From NCBI GenBank assembly GCA_030278955.1, contig JAOANR010000008.1, forward strand, positions 38,882,148-38,946,147: a DNA stretch of 64,000 bases, read 5' to 3'. Position 1 is the first letter of the stretch; each line of letters begins with the position of its first letter. Shown here piece after piece: positions 23,501 through 34,944 of this stretch. The notes below the pieces were generated by a model. That model was not told the DNA's origin and did no database searches. It was given only the letters and a program-made list of their open reading frames with translations. This stretch comes from Hygrophila difformis (lineage: Eukaryota; Streptophyta; Magnoliopsida; Lamiales; Acanthaceae). Position numbers and translations under genes: made by a program.

Positions 23501-25006
23501 ATGGGTGACGAGGAGATGGCGGACCACGGTGGTATCCCACCAGATCTGAGCGACAATCGAGCGAGCAAAAGACCGAGGGCTTCGTACAGCGACATGGTTC
23601 TCCGTCGCGCGGGGTTCATTCATGTACCAATCGATGAAGATTCTAGCGATTTTGTGGGCGAGCCTGACGATATCATCCAGATGATGGAGAACGGAATCCC
23701 TAGGTTTCAACTGTCACCCGCTTTCAAAGAAGCTCTGCTCCGCCCTTGGAAGCACGCTGTAGTCCTAAAGGTTATTGGAAGGAACGTCTCCTACCGCGTG
23801 TTAAAGGCTCGTCTGGATTTCCTCTGGCCTGCGTCGGCCCTGCTCCCACTTATCGATGTGGATAATGGATACTACATCGTTCGATTTCAGAAAGAAGATG
23901 ATGCCTTATTTGCTCTAACGGGCGGGCCTTGGATGGTGGCTGGTAACTACCTTCACACTCAACCCTGGGATGAAAAATTCAATCACGACAATAATGAAGT
24001 CAATAGTATGGTTGTTTGGGTTAGAATCCCTAAAATTCCCATGTTTCTCTATAATCGCCAATATCTGTATAGGGTTGGATCTTCTATTGGACAGGTTTTA
24101 AGCATTGATTTCAACACGGACAAATCGGCACGGGGAAGGTACGCTCGGCTAGCTGTCCAAATCAATCTTGATACCCCGCTCACTCCGCAGGTTATGCTTG
24201 ATGATTGGATTGTTCGGGTGGAATATGAAAGTATCAAGACTATTTGTTTTCACTGTGGAAGGTTTGGGCATAATCAGACTTCTTGCCCTGAGCTTGCTGT
24301 CAACAGTCCGGCTGCGGCCAATCACACAGATGTTCAGAGTCATGATAAAGGACATCAGGAAACTAAATCGGGTTTTGGACCCTGGATGTTTGTCCAAAAT
24401 AGGAGACGTCCACAAGCTCGCAAAGATACCGGCATAGTTACAAGATCTTCTAATCAGAACAGGTTTGACATGCTGGCTGAAGAACAGGAAGATGTCAACA
24501 TTCTTGAACCCCAGCATGTTGCTCCGGACCTTCCCCCAGTGCGTCAACCTAGGCCCCTCAACAGACCGGAGAAATCTCATTACAGCACACATAATTCTAA
24601 GTCACCTCGCCCAATCCGTCCATCCCTCCCAGTACGTCTGGATCATCAGCAAAGGGAGAATTCTCATATCAACCCTCTCCCCGGACCTAACGCATCTGAC
24701 CAGTCCCCAACGTGGAAGCATCAGACTTCGGGTGCTTGGATCCGCACCATCCCCTCTACCCTTGCCAGTAGCAACCACACTGTCGTCTCAGTGATTGATC
24801 CCTCTACCCATATCCACAAACGCATCAAAGGTGTTTGTGGGCCAGCTGGAGGACGACCGCCGGATGATCAATTTTTGCCTGATGTAGTTGGTTCAGCTGA
24901 AGGAAGACCTCCGGATGATCTTATTTTGCCTGATGTAGATAATTCAGATTGGCTTAGTCCCATTCCTCAGCCTCTTCCAGAACGGGCGACCAGCCTTCCT
25001 CCCTGA
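23501..25006 (+). CDS. LINE-B ORF1, DUF4283 and zinc-knuckle RNA-binding protein
   Basis: An intact 501-residue frame. The ATG at 23501 is 84 bp inside the element, a plausible short leader. A DUF4283-type domain spans about residues 75-185 (contains PWKHAVVLKVIGRNVSYRVL and GGPWMVAGNYL). A zf-CCHC_4 knuckle, CFHCGRFGHNQTSC, is at about 249-262. The C-terminal 200 residues are proline-rich and contain a repeated GRPPDD-type motif. In this family ORF1 coats the element RNA and escorts it to the nucleus. It is followed 47 bp later by ORF2, the usual bicistronic plan. Confidence 0.9.
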   Translation: MGDEEMADHGGIPPDLSDNRASKRPRASYSDMVLRRAGFIHVPIDEDSSDFVGEPDDIIQMMENGIPRFQLSPAFKEALLRPWKHAVVLKVIGRNVSYRVLKARLDFLWPASALLPLIDVDNGYYIVRFQKEDDALFALTGGPWMVAGNYLHTQPWDEKFNHDNNEVNSMVVWVRIPKIPMFLYNRQYLYRVGSSIGQVLSIDFNTDKSARGRYARLAVQINLDTPLTPQVMLDDWIVRVEYESIKTICFHCGRFGHNQTSCPELAVNSPAAANHTDVQSHDKGHQETKSGFGPWMFVQNRRRPQARKDTGIVTRSSNQNRFDMLAEEQEDVNILEPQHVAPDLPPVRQPRPLNRPEKSHYSTHNSKSPRPIRPSLPVRLDHQQRENSHINPLPGPNASDQSPTWKHQTSGAWIRTIPSTLASSNHTVVSVIDPSTHIHKRIKGVCGPAGGRPPDDQFLPDVVGSAEGRPPDDLILPDVDNSDWLSPIPQPLPERATSLPP

Positions 25007-25053
25007 TTTCAGGATTTGACTTGCTCATTTTCTTCATTTTCTATTGATTTTTT

Positions 25054-28000
25054 ATGAATTTTAACATTGCTTGTTGGAATGTACAGGGCGCTGGGTCGGC
25101 TTCATTCCGAAGGGAATTTCGAGACCTCCTGGCTAGCAAAAAAATTGACTTGATGGCCTTATTCGAACCCCGCATCAGTGGTACTAAGGCGGATAGATTT
25201 ATTCGTAACATTGGTTGTGCATTCTCTTTTCGTGTGGAGTCTGTTGGTTTTGTTGGTGGCATTTGGGTACTGTGGAATAGTAATATCAATGTGGAAGTTA
25301 TTGAAAGCCATTCTCAGTATGTTGATGTCTGTATTAAGGGGGATGAGGAGGATATTTATATTACCTTCATTTACGCTGCTCCTAGCCGCTACCGTCGGCT
25401 CTGGCTTTGGCCAGAATTAAAGAGAATTGGAAGCAATCGTCTTGGTCCTTGGCTTGTTGGAGGGGATCTTAATTGTTTTGCTAGACATGATGAGACTAGA
25501 GGTGGTCATTCCATGGGCTATGATTTAAATGAGCTCAGACATTGGATGGCAGATTCAGATCTTAATGAAATCAAGACTTATGGTAATCGGTTTACTTGGA
25601 CTCGTGGCCCTCTCCGTCGTCGTTTAGATAGAATGCTTGGTAATGAAGCTTGGTTCATGCGCTTCCCTCGCAGCACTGTGAAAGTCCTCCCCAAAATTCA
25701 GTCGGACCATGCTCCTCTCTTTATTAAGATCCATGATACTTCCTTTTGTAGTAACAGAAGACCTGATCAAATCTTTAGATATAAAGCTTCATGGCAGAGC
25801 TTCCCAGGTTTCAGAAATCTTGTTAAGAAGGCCTGGAACAATCACCATTCAATCACTACTGCTCTGGAACAATTGAGAAAGGAAGCCAGCTCCTGGAATA
25901 CCCAGGTGGTCGACTCAATGCACAAACGTAAAGCCAGAATTAGAGCTAGGATCGCGGGCATCGAACACCTTTCTAACAGGGAAAGTAACAACTTTCTTGC
26001 CAGACTCCATAATCAGCTATGTTCAGAACTTGGGTATATCCTTGAAAAAGAGGAGCTCAATTGGATACAAAGAAGCACTAGGGATTGGAGCTTAGTTGGC
26101 GACCAAAATTCTAAATTCTACCACAATTTTGTTAAAGCTAGGCAGAGGAAGAGATCTTTCTCTATTTTGGAAGATGCCCATGGAGTCACCTATTCAGATG
26201 AGGTCAATTTGCAGAACATGGTGGTACACTATTTCCAACAGATTTATTCAGAAGATCCCTCAAGGCCTTTCATCCAGCAGGAAGTCTCATCCAACCAACC
26301 TTGCATCACCAGCGAGGAGGCTCAGGTCCTTGCTGCCTCTGTTTCCAAAGAGGAGGTTTGGACTGCTGTTCGCAAGATGGCCCCCTTAAAGGCCCCTGGA
26401 CCCGATGGCTTTCATGCTCTTTTCTATCAACTTAACCGGAACATTGTCGGTAATTCTGTGTATAATCTCGTTTCAGATTGCTTCAATGGCTTGAGGAGTG
26501 TGGAGGAGATTAATCAGACTACTCTCGTTTTGTTACCTAAAGTGGCTAATCCTAGATCTGTTACCCAGTTCCGGCCAATCAGTTTGTGCAACGTCCTCTA
26601 CAAAATTATTACTAAAGTCCTAGTTAATCGGATGTCCCTTCTCATGCCTAGAATGATAGGCCCGGGACAGGCTAGCTTTGTCAAAGGACGTATTATACAA
26701 GACAATATCATACTATGTCATGAGATCACCCACTATTTGGAGAAATCCACAGCAAAACCCGGTTATATGATTCTTAAACTTGATTTAGAAAAAGCTTATG
26801 ATAAATTGAGCTGGGCTTTTATTAAAGATACTCTCATTTTGTTTGGTTTCCCTGATTGCTTTATCAATTTAACTATGAACTGCATTGAATCTTCTTGTTT
26901 TCAGGTTTTTTGGAACGGGAAGCTTCAAGCACATTCAAACTTACTCGGGGTATTAGGCAAGGCGATCCCATGTCACCCTATATCTTCATCCTATGTATGG
27001 AAAGGCTGGGGGCTATGATTGCTGCTGCAGTCTCTAATGGAACCTGGAAACCTTTAAGCTGGAGCAGAGGGAGCCTTCAAATACCTTATATCCTCTTTGC
27101 GGATGATATACTTCTGTTTTCCCAAGCTACTTCTTCTCAAGTCAATATTATTAAGTCTATTCTTTCGTGCTTCAGTTCCATGTCTGGGTTAACTGTGAGT
27201 ATTTCTAAGTCTCGTGTTTATTTTGGCAAGGTAGTTCCCAGACAGGTTAGAAACCAAATCACACAAGAGTTGGGGTTTAGTATCTTGGCATCCCTATGAC
27301 GGTTGGGAGACTTTCACACTCCAATTTTAATGAATTGGTGGATAAAATGGCTGCTAAGCTTAAGAGCTGGGCCCATCGTTTTTTGAGTTTTGCGGGTCGT
27401 ATTACTCTCATTAAGTCTGTCCTCCAGTCCGTAGCCATGTATGTTATGCAGGTGGCGCGGCTCCCCCAACGGACGATCAAGGAATTGGAGAAACTATGTA
27501 GGGACTTCCTGTGGGGTTCTCATTATGGGAAGCGTAAAGTCCACCTCTTGGCCTGGGACAATATCACATTGCACCAATCGCGTGGTGGCCTCGGTATCCG
27601 TCGTTTGAGAGATCTTAACGACGCTCTCCTCATGAAAAGCTGGTGGTGGATTCTTACTAAAGACACCCTTTTGTCCAAAGTCATGAAAAAGAAATATGGA
27701 TGGTCTGGACACAAGTTCAAACACCATCCTCAGACCATGTCTTACTTTGCCAAAGACCTAGTTTCTATATGAGAACACTTCAACTCTTCTGTGGGGTGGA
27801 AATTAGGGAATGGTAAGAATACTCTTTTTTGGCTAGACACTTGGACTAATAATAACTCTTTATTGCAGGACTATGCCTCAAGGATCCTTTCCGGGGAAGA
27901 TCTCTCTCGAACTGTGGCCTCTTACTCGCCCAACAACTTCTGGAATTTTCAGGTTCTAAGCGATTTATTAACAAAGGAAGGCCTTCATCTTGTATCCCAG

Positions 28001-29110
28001 GAAGTAGCCCCCCATGCGTCGTCTGTTGACGACAGGCCCTATTGGAAACCAGCGGCGGATGGTTTATTCACCATTGGTAGCACCATCGATAACCTTGAGG
28101 CGTCCCGCCATGTTTCAACCAGTAACTCGGAGTGGAAGAAAATCTGGCGATGGCCTGCTCCTTTCCGTATCAGAGCATTTCTTTGGATAGCCTACCATAA
28201 TAAGCTTCTTACAGCTTCTGAAAGCTACAGGAGAAACTTTGCCTTTAACGACGCTTGCTGGAAATACGGCATGCCCGAATCCGGTATCCATGCACTTTGC
28301 GACCGCCCTTCTTCGGTTTCAGTCTGGGAGAAACTAAGTGTTGCACGCCTCGACCACTTCTGGGACACAAGTCTGAAAGATTGGATTGAGTCTATGATGG
28401 GAGGCTATATCAGCGAGCTGGATCAATCTCTATTTAGCATTGGTTGCTGGCACATTTGGAAGTTGAGATGTCAAGAACTTTATGATAATGTTAGAGTTCC
28501 TTGGGAGAGAATCCATGGCAAGATTCGTAGCACCACTCTTGAGTTCCGAGCTGCCAGGAAGGAACTCAAGATTTATGGAGTTAAAGCCTGGACTAGGGGG
28601 AGGGCTTGTTGGGAAAGACATCCTGTTGGTTGGGTGAAGGAGAACTGTGACGGTAGCACTACCCATAATGTGAGTCTGGCTGGGGGTCTCCTTCGTGACA
28701 CCAATGGTTTTTGGTTGGGTGGTGTCCGTTCCAGAAGAAGGCGCCTGGAAGTTACTCAGGCAGAACTCTGGGGCATCGTTCTTACCATGCAATTGGCATG
28801 GTCCATGGGTATTACCAAACTGGAAATAGAGTCAGATAGTAGCAATGCCATTAGCCTCATCAACTCTGATATTATTTCGGATGGATCATCTAGACAATGG
28901 CTCAACCATATTAAGCTCATGCAGACGTGGCATTGGGAAACTAGATTCTTACTTGTTCCCCGAGAATGCAATAAGGCGGCTGACAATCTTCTCAAAGGTC
29001 TTGGCATGACTACTGATATTCAACATTTTGTTAGGCCTCCGAATTTCATGGATGACATTTTAGCCTCAGATTATGAAGGGTTGTATTACACCAAGCAATT
29101 TTATGAATAA
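25054..29110 (+). pseudogene. LINE-B ORF2 (endonuclease, reverse transcriptase, RNase H) with two frameshifts and a stop
   Basis: The frame opens MNFNIACWNVQGAGS, the start of the AP-endonuclease. FEPRISG, GGDLNCFARHDE, FTWTRGP and SDHAPLF follow as endonuclease landmarks. Reverse transcriptase begins near APGPDGFHALFYQ (26390) and includes LDLEKAYDKLSW (26780) and LFADDILLFSQ (27092). The zf-RVT-like region and RNase H (ENCDGSTTHN, 28643; LEIESDSSNAI, 28820) complete it. The frame shifts around 26922-26935, before TRGIRQGDP, and again around 27280-27296. A TGA at 27770-27772 stops it in the thumb/linker region. These lesions would prevent autonomous movement. Confidence 0.9.
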
Positions 29111-29161
29111 AATGGCTTAGGCCCTCCCTTTTCCCCTGAAAAAAAAATATGACCACTGGTT

Positions 29162-29478
29162 GTCTTTTTTCAACTGAGTGATGTGTTGTCATATTCGGTA
29201 TATAGAAGTAATAATTAATAAATTGCAATTTTCTAGTCATAAACTCACACGTAGAAGCAGAAAATTCATAAATATCATATTGAAAGTTGCATTGGTAGAT
29301 ATTCTCTTCCTCCCATTAATTTTGTCTATCTTTCCTTTATGATTGTCTCAAATAAGAATATCTACTTTCTATTTTAAGTAAATTAATTAATATAAACAAT
29401 ATTAGAATGTTTATGGGTTTCCACATCTTATTAAAAGTAACCACTTTTTACTTTCTACACAAAGTCCAATGCACAATC
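29162..29478. other. AT-rich spacer
   Basis: Contains a lone Stowaway-like end (CTTCCTCCCATTAATTTTG near 29307). The segment just left of the next MITE (29427-29478) is partly duplicated on its far side (29741-29792). No gene is seen. Confidence 0.5.
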
Positions 29479-29487
29479 TTATTAAAG

Positions 29488-29739
29488 GGGGCCGGTTTCG
29501 GTGCAGGCCGGCTGTAGGTGCTGACACATTCAAAAGTGATGAGTATGTATGTATGAAGTGATGTGTGAGTATAAAAAAATGATGGATGAAGGTTATGAAC
29601 AAAAAACTACTAAAAAAATAATCTACCGTCTATACATCACTTGATAAGGCTTACACATCACTTTACAAAGGGCTACACATCAGTTTTAGCGTTGCTTGCA
29701 CCTGCTGGCAATTCTTATGCCATTACAGAAACCGGATTG
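29488..29739. mobile_element. Small MITE with 9-bp target duplication
   Basis: A 252-bp segment begins GGGGCCGGTTTC and ends GAAACCGGATTG, so CCGGTTTC is inverted at both ends. TTATTAAAG flanks both sides (29479-29487, 29740-29748). A 9-bp duplication fits a Mutator-like origin; an 8-bp reading would fit hAT. No transposase is present. Confidence 0.6.
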
Positions 29740-29971
29740 TTATTAAAGTATCTACTTTTACTTTCTGCACAAAATTCAATGCACATATTTAACCTTTAAT
29801 ATCTCAGAATGAGTATAAAGAAAAAGAAATATATAAAATATATATCTTAAAACTATACGATTAAACAGTTCTAACAAGACCACATTGGACTTTTTTCTCC
29901 TTTTTACATCATTACTAATGTTGAGTTAAAGTTAAACAATAAATAGTATCAAAAGTCAAATGTAACCATTA

Positions 29972-30562
29972 GACCATCCCATAGTCAACACTATATTCAA
30001 ACTCATTTTACAATAAATGTCACATCAAACAGTAATTCATCTCCAACCATTTACACTAAACTCAAAATCAAAATAATATTCTCTATATATTCTTTCCCTT
30101 ATAAATTTATTCATCTTTCCAATCATACCCATCATTTAATATAAATTATACATTAACCCACACAAATTCAATACTCATTAATTATGCCAATGTAATTTAG
30201 TTATTTTTATGTTTAAAATTTATTTTATAAAATAAAATTCTCAAAAAAATAAAACTTAAAATCTTTAATCTAATTAGATATAAAGTAAATTTAATAAAAA
30301 AAAATATTGTACAAATTATTAAATTCTTAACCATAATACAAAATTAGAAAAAAAAAATTGTCCTCTATTTTTAAATTAATATGTTATTTAATTTGCAAAA
30401 ATTGGAAGAATAAAATTGCAATTAATTTAATTGTACAAAGTGATATCTGTTTATGAATAGTAAATTTAAACTCAAAAAATTTAAAATAGGTTTGGTTTTA
30501 GGGTATTGTAGGAAAAAAGATGACACCCCATTTTAAGTTTTGGAGTACCATTGGAGATGGTC
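29972..30562. mobile_element. PIF/Harbinger-like MITE
   Basis: The ends GACCATCCC and GAGATGGTC are inverted, and TTA flanks both sides (29969-29971, 30563-30565). The GACCATCTCC-type terminus with a TTA target is frequent in plant MITEs. The interior is AT-rich without coding capacity. Confidence 0.55.
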
Positions 30563-30565
30563 TTA

Positions 30566-31099
30566 TAAAAGGCATTGAGGGATCAACCAAGTTTAGTGAT
30601 ACTACTTTAACTACTAAATATCGCTACCTAAATTTCTGTGCCCAAAAGAAAATAGCCACAATTAACGTTGAGGGAGTAAGAAACAAAATAGTACTAAGAG
30701 AAAACAGAAATAAGTAATTTACTAACCTACTTAATCTTCTCAAAATTTATCTATACACAAACACATACTCCATACATTTATATACATAATTATAATAAAG
30801 GTAATAATACTTACTAAATCCCCGCCTTAATTAAATAATTCAATCTGAAAATTATGTGTAGTATTGATCGTCCGAGCATTTTCTATAAAAATATTGAAAA
30901 TTAGAAATTACTCAATGATATGTAACATTTATATACATGATTGGGGCTTTTGCCAAAGTAGATCTCACTCAAAGTTGGTATGTAGAAGTATAAATTTGTT
31001 GGAGTTGACTTTCACAAAATGTGGCTTCAAGCTTTATAATTATAAGTCTTGGGAACCAGTTTTGAGCAAATGTGTTCACAACCGATGTCTGAACTACTT
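30566..31099. other. Spacer with one Stowaway-like remnant
   Basis: GTTGAGGGAGTA near 30668-30679 resembles a MITE end. The rest has no recognised feature. TACTT (31095-31099) would be the left target duplication of Copia-2, whose other end is lost. Confidence 0.45.
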
Positions 31100-31966
31100 T
31101 GTTGGACCAACCTCGTCAACAGCTGACAAACTAAGCAAAGGAAGAAGAGCTGGCGAATATACTCATGAAGATCCTCCAACGGCTAGCTGATCTTCTGCCC
31201 GGATCTTGCACACGGAGTATGGAAACCAAGATCTCTTAATTCGGGCAACTCCATTCTAAGGATCCGCGCATTTATGGAAAGAAGATCTTCAGCCTTAGAA
31301 TGGAGGAAAGATGATTCTCTTCAAATAGGACGGCCAAGGGATGCATCTGCACGACGAATGAATTTACTTACACCCTTGAGCAATCGAAAGCAATTGTGAA
31401 GAGAGAATCATATTCCTTCTGTGTTCGTGAAGTTATCATTTTGAAGGAAGAAATCCGATCAACACTTCCTTGGGTGGATTGATCGATAGAGTGCTACTGT
31501 GTGCTTGATTGAAGTAGACGGATTCAATCAAGGCTTTCAAGGAGTCGTCAAACTCAAGAGCTTAATTGAAAGATTCAAGGAGGAGAGTCGCCAACAGGTT
31601 TCGACCAAGGGCAAACTTGAAGGAGGAGCCTTCAAGGGATTGAAGCAAGGTCGGGGAGATCTTCACCAAGACAGAGGGAGTGTCTTGGTTTGACAATTTA
31701 GTCCGCTTGGTGATTGGAGTTGGGCGAAACAAATCACTATTGTTTAGATCGAGGATCAAGTCAAAACAATTAGTGAATCTCCTGGATTGGTATCCCCCAG
31801 ATGTAGGCTTGTGCCGAACTGGGTCAACAAACCTTGAGTTCTTTATTCTTACAGTTTATTTACTTTCCGCTGCTTAATATCTTAAACTGTTTAACGTGTC
31901 CACGAAAGGTGTTTGAACTAGTTTTCAGGACTACTTAATTGGTTATCCACGCAAACGGACCTAACA
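31100..31966 (+). repeat. Copia-2 5' LTR
   Basis: Begins TGTTGGACC and ends CCTAACA directly before the primer-binding site. The 867 bp is reasonable for the clade. The start is inferred from the TG terminus, since no second LTR is available to compare. Confidence 0.7.
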
Positions 31967-31968
31967 AT

Positions 31969-31980
31969 TGGTATCAGAGC
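31969..31980 (+). promoter_or_regulatory. Copia-2 primer-binding site (initiator Met tRNA)
   Basis: TGGTATCAGAGC, the complement of the plant initiator methionine tRNA 3' end, lies two bases after the LTR. Confidence 0.92.
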
Positions 31981-32016
31981 CACACGCTTTGGAAAGCGAG
32001 ATCCAGACGAAGAAGC

Positions 32017-34422
32017 ATGGAAAACCAAGGCGGATCAGTAACCAGACCTCCATTGCTCGATGGATCCAACTATGCGTATTGGAAAGATCAAATGGAGGCC
32101 TTTCTCATCGCTCTAGATGAAGGGGCTTGGGATGCAGTAGAAAACCAATACCATCCTCCAGTAGAAGAAGAAGACGGTGTAAAAACCATCAAACCAAGGA
32201 GTGAATGGACTGCTGCCGAGAAGCTTGCCGCTTCAAAGAACTCCAAAGCCCTGAATGCCATTCACAATGCTCTCACAAAGGATCAATACAGACTCATCGC
32301 TGGATGTAAGGTTGCATACGATGTCTGGACTACTTTAGCCAATACCTACGAGGGTATGGCTCCGGTAAAGAAATCTAGGATCATTACTCTCGATGCTCAA
32401 TTTCATAAGATTTCTATGGATGATAATGAATCAGTCGGCCAATATATTGGTCGTATTCGTGATCTAACCAACCAAGCCCTTCAGCTTGGCAAAGTGTATT
32501 CTCAGCAGGATATTGTAGGAAAAATCATTAGGACGCTTCCGGAAAGGTTCAATGCAAAAGTAGCCGCACTTGAACTATACAAAGACTTTGATAAATTGCA
32601 GGTTGATGAACTCATGGGGATCCTACAATCGTGGGAAATGGATCACTGCCCCAGGGGCAAGAGTAAACCAGTGGCATTCAAATCCGTGACCAAGGATGTG
32701 GATGACTCCTCCATGGAAGATCAGGAGGACTATAGTGACGAAGAAGAATTGGCCATGCTGTCCAAAAGACTCAATCAGATCATCAAGAACCGTAGATCAA
32801 GATTCAACTCCTCCATGAAGAAGGATGCCGGAACATCAAACTCAAAGTCCACTCAGAAAGGCTCGAAGTCATTCGACAGAAATAAATCCAAATCTTCAAA
32901 GATTGAAGATGACAAGGAGATCATCTGCTTTGAATGTGGGGGAAGAGGACATATGAAGAAGGACTGTGCCAATCTCAGACCAAAGGAGTCAAGCAAATCT
33001 TATCAAGTAACGTTCAGTGACTTTGAAGATGAGAAGGAGTCCAATGAACATGGTGTAGACTATGGAGTAGCCTTCATCGGCACATGGGATTCCGACAGTG
33101 ATGATGAACTCGAGGCAGGTATTGGTACCAACTCAGTCAATATAGTTTCCTCTAACATGGTTCGTTCTTTTGCTAGGGATCAGGATGAAAGCATCAGTAA
33201 ACTTAATGATCTCTATGAAGAAACGTTCGAGAAACTGGAAATGTTTATTGCTGAATCAGTAGAATTACATGTTGAGAATGGGAGCCTAAGGGAACAACTC
33301 CAAAGTCTCACAAACAGAAATCAGGAACTTGAAAAGGTGTCCACAGAACTGTCAGAACAGGTGAACGAACTACGTGAGAAAAATGCAGAACTCCAGAAAG
33401 AAAACAAGGAACTGGAGGTTGAAAAAGTTGACTATAAACTATGGTACTATAGTATGCTTGGAAAGAAAGATGCTCTTCACACTGAACTCACCGAAGTTCA
33501 AGACAAACTTGCCAAGGCAGAAAGCACTCTGGCAGCACTAAACAAAGGAAAAGCCAAGTTAGATGATGTAATTGCTATGGGAAGGCCGAGCAGCAACAAA
33601 CAAGGCTTGGGATATCAAGCCTCAACCTCAAGAGGAGAAAAGAAAAGCAAGTTTGTGTCCAGAGGGATGCTAAGTGAACACCGAACTATCAAGAAATCAT
33701 TCCATCATGAAGGAAGGAACAAATGGACAAGAAGACCACCTCCTCCAATCCCACTCAGATGCGACTACTGCAAGCTTGAAGGCCACAAAACCAAGAACTG
33801 TGGAATCTTAGTAAGAGACCTACAAACAGGAAAACTTATTACCTGGCCAGATGACAAAATCAAGATGAAGCTGATCTCCATCAAGTGCGAATGGGTTCCT
33901 AAAATTCAGAACAGATGTCAGGTTGCCTTTCTCTCACAAAAGAAGAATGTTGCGGACAAAGTATGGTACTTCGACAGTGGCTGTTCCAAACACATGACGG
34001 GTGAAAGGAGTCTGCTCAAACACTACAAAGAAATTGATGGAGGATTTGTTGTATTTGGAGATGGAAAAAAGGGTGCCCTAGTTGGACAAGGCACCATTGA
34101 GAACAATGGCTCGAGGGAATTGTCTCCAGTTTTCCTAGTTGATGGACTCCAAGCAAACTTGTTTAGCATCAGTCAGCTGTGTGATGAGGACCTCGTGGTG
34201 CAGTTCACCAAGAAAGATTGTCAAGTGCTCAACCAAGATCAAGAATGCATCATGAGAGGTTTGCGCTCTAAAAATAATTGCTATCATCTTGTTCAAACTT
34301 GCAATTTTGGTGCAGCTGCAGGAAAAGATCACATCACACTATGGCATGAAAAACTCGGACATCTCAATTTCAAAGATCTAATCAGACTCAGCAGAACCGG
34401 GGCAGTTAAAGGTCTTCTTTAA
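32017..34422 (+). CDS. Copia-2 gag and protease, ending at a TAA within pol
   Basis: The frame starts at ATG 32017 (MENQGGSVTRPPLLDG), 36 bp past the primer-binding site; the upstream in-frame ATG lies in the LTR and is rejected. The gag domain (DUF4219 then UBN2) covers about residues 1-210. A knuckle CFECGGRGHMKKDC is near 305. A long coiled coil spans about 390-510. A second knuckle, CDYCKLEGHKTKNC, lies near 585. The protease motif WYFDSGCSKHMTG is near 650. The start of the GAG-pre-integrase segment (WHEKLGHLNFKDL) is present. TAA at 34420-34422 interrupts a frame that otherwise continues. Confidence 0.9.
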   Translation: MENQGGSVTRPPLLDGSNYAYWKDQMEAFLIALDEGAWDAVENQYHPPVEEEDGVKTIKPRSEWTAAEKLAASKNSKALNAIHNALTKDQYRLIAGCKVAYDVWTTLANTYEGMAPVKKSRIITLDAQFHKISMDDNESVGQYIGRIRDLTNQALQLGKVYSQQDIVGKIIRTLPERFNAKVAALELYKDFDKLQVDELMGILQSWEMDHCPRGKSKPVAFKSVTKDVDDSSMEDQEDYSDEEELAMLSKRLNQIIKNRRSRFNSSMKKDAGTSNSKSTQKGSKSFDRNKSKSSKIEDDKEIICFECGGRGHMKKDCANLRPKESSKSYQVTFSDFEDEKESNEHGVDYGVAFIGTWDSDSDDELEAGIGTNSVNIVSSNMVRSFARDQDESISKLNDLYEETFEKLEMFIAESVELHVENGSLREQLQSLTNRNQELEKVSTELSEQVNELREKNAELQKENKELEVEKVDYKLWYYSMLGKKDALHTELTEVQDKLAKAESTLAALNKGKAKLDDVIAMGRPSSNKQGLGYQASTSRGEKKSKFVSRGMLSEHRTIKKSFHHEGRNKWTRRPPPPIPLRCDYCKLEGHKTKNCGILVRDLQTGKLITWPDDKIKMKLISIKCEWVPKIQNRCQVAFLSQKKNVADKVWYFDSGCSKHMTGERSLLKHYKEIDGGFVVFGDGKKGALVGQGTIENNGSRELSPVFLVDGLQANLFSISQLCDEDLVVQFTKKDCQVLNQDQECIMRGLRSKNNCYHLVQTCNFGAAAGKDHITLWHEKLGHLNFKDLIRLSRTGAVKGLL

Positions 34423-34944
34423 TTCAAAAAATCAAATGCAGAATTTTGCAACGAATGTGCCAAAAACAAACAGCATAGGAGTTCACACAAGTTGTCCGAA
34501 CACCCTGGATCGACCAAGTGTCTTGATCTACTGCACATGGATCTTATTGGTCCAATGGAGGTTGAAAGTTTGGGAGGTAAAAGATATATTTTTGTATGTA
34601 TTGATGATTACTCCAGATACACTTGGGTAGATTTTCTCAGGGAAAAAGGCGACACGTTCAAAGCTTTCGAAAAGCTGTGTAATCGACTCATGACCGAAAG
34701 GGACACCAAGATGAAACGAATTCGAAGTGATCATGGACGAGAGTTCGAAAATCAGTTCTTTGAGGAATACTGCACAATACATGGAATTAAGCATGAATAT
34801 TCAGCACCAAAAACACCACAACAAAATGAAGTAGTCGAAAGAAGAAATCGAACTCTTCAAGAAATCTCTAGGGTGATGCTCAATTCAAAGAAAGTGGCTG
34901 AATTCCTTTGGGCCGAAGCCATTAACACAGCATGCTACACCATA
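34423..34944 (+). pseudogene. Copia-2 integrase fragment
   Basis: In frame with the preceding polyprotein after its TAA. It reads the zinc segment CNECAKNKQ, then the catalytic core. The first Asp is in HMDLIGPM, with VCIDDYSRYTW downstream. The second catalytic Asp is in SDHGREFEN and the Glu in PQQNEVVERRNR. It ends in ACYTI, where LINE-B DNA takes over with a short AA/AAG microhomology. The downstream integrase C-terminus, reverse transcriptase and RNase H are missing. Confidence 0.9.

Larger units (their letters stand above)
23417..29146 (+). mobile_element. LINE-B: full-length L1-like retrotransposon
   Basis: The body runs from just after a 15-bp sequence (ATATGACCGCTGGTT, 23402-23416) to an A-tail at 29139-29146. 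The same 15 bp with one mismatch (29147-29161) follows. This target duplication plus poly-A tail defines a complete LINE insertion. It encodes ORF1 and ORF2 on the plus strand. The single mismatch and few lesions suggest moderate age. A near-identical truncated copy lies at 34945-36428. Confidence 0.93.
31100..34944 (+). mobile_element. Copia-2: SIRE/Maximus-like Copia, 3' part missing
   Basis: A 5' LTR, an initiator-Met-type primer-binding site and a long gag-pol frame are present. The element stops abruptly inside integrase at about 34944, where LINE-B sequence begins. The long gag with an extended coiled-coil region and two zinc knuckles is typical of the SIRE/Maximus clade. Reverse transcriptase, RNase H and the 3' LTR are absent or lie in the unsequenced gap. 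Confidence 0.85.

Noticed and set aside
24049..24592. Minus-strand frames within LINE-B ORF1
   Set aside because: They are shadows of the real plus-strand ORF1, which has the DUF4283 and CCHC domains.
31939..32016. Upstream ATG for Copia-2 gag
   Set aside because: It lies in the LTR and reads through the primer-binding site; the ATG at 32017 begins a typical gag N-terminus.
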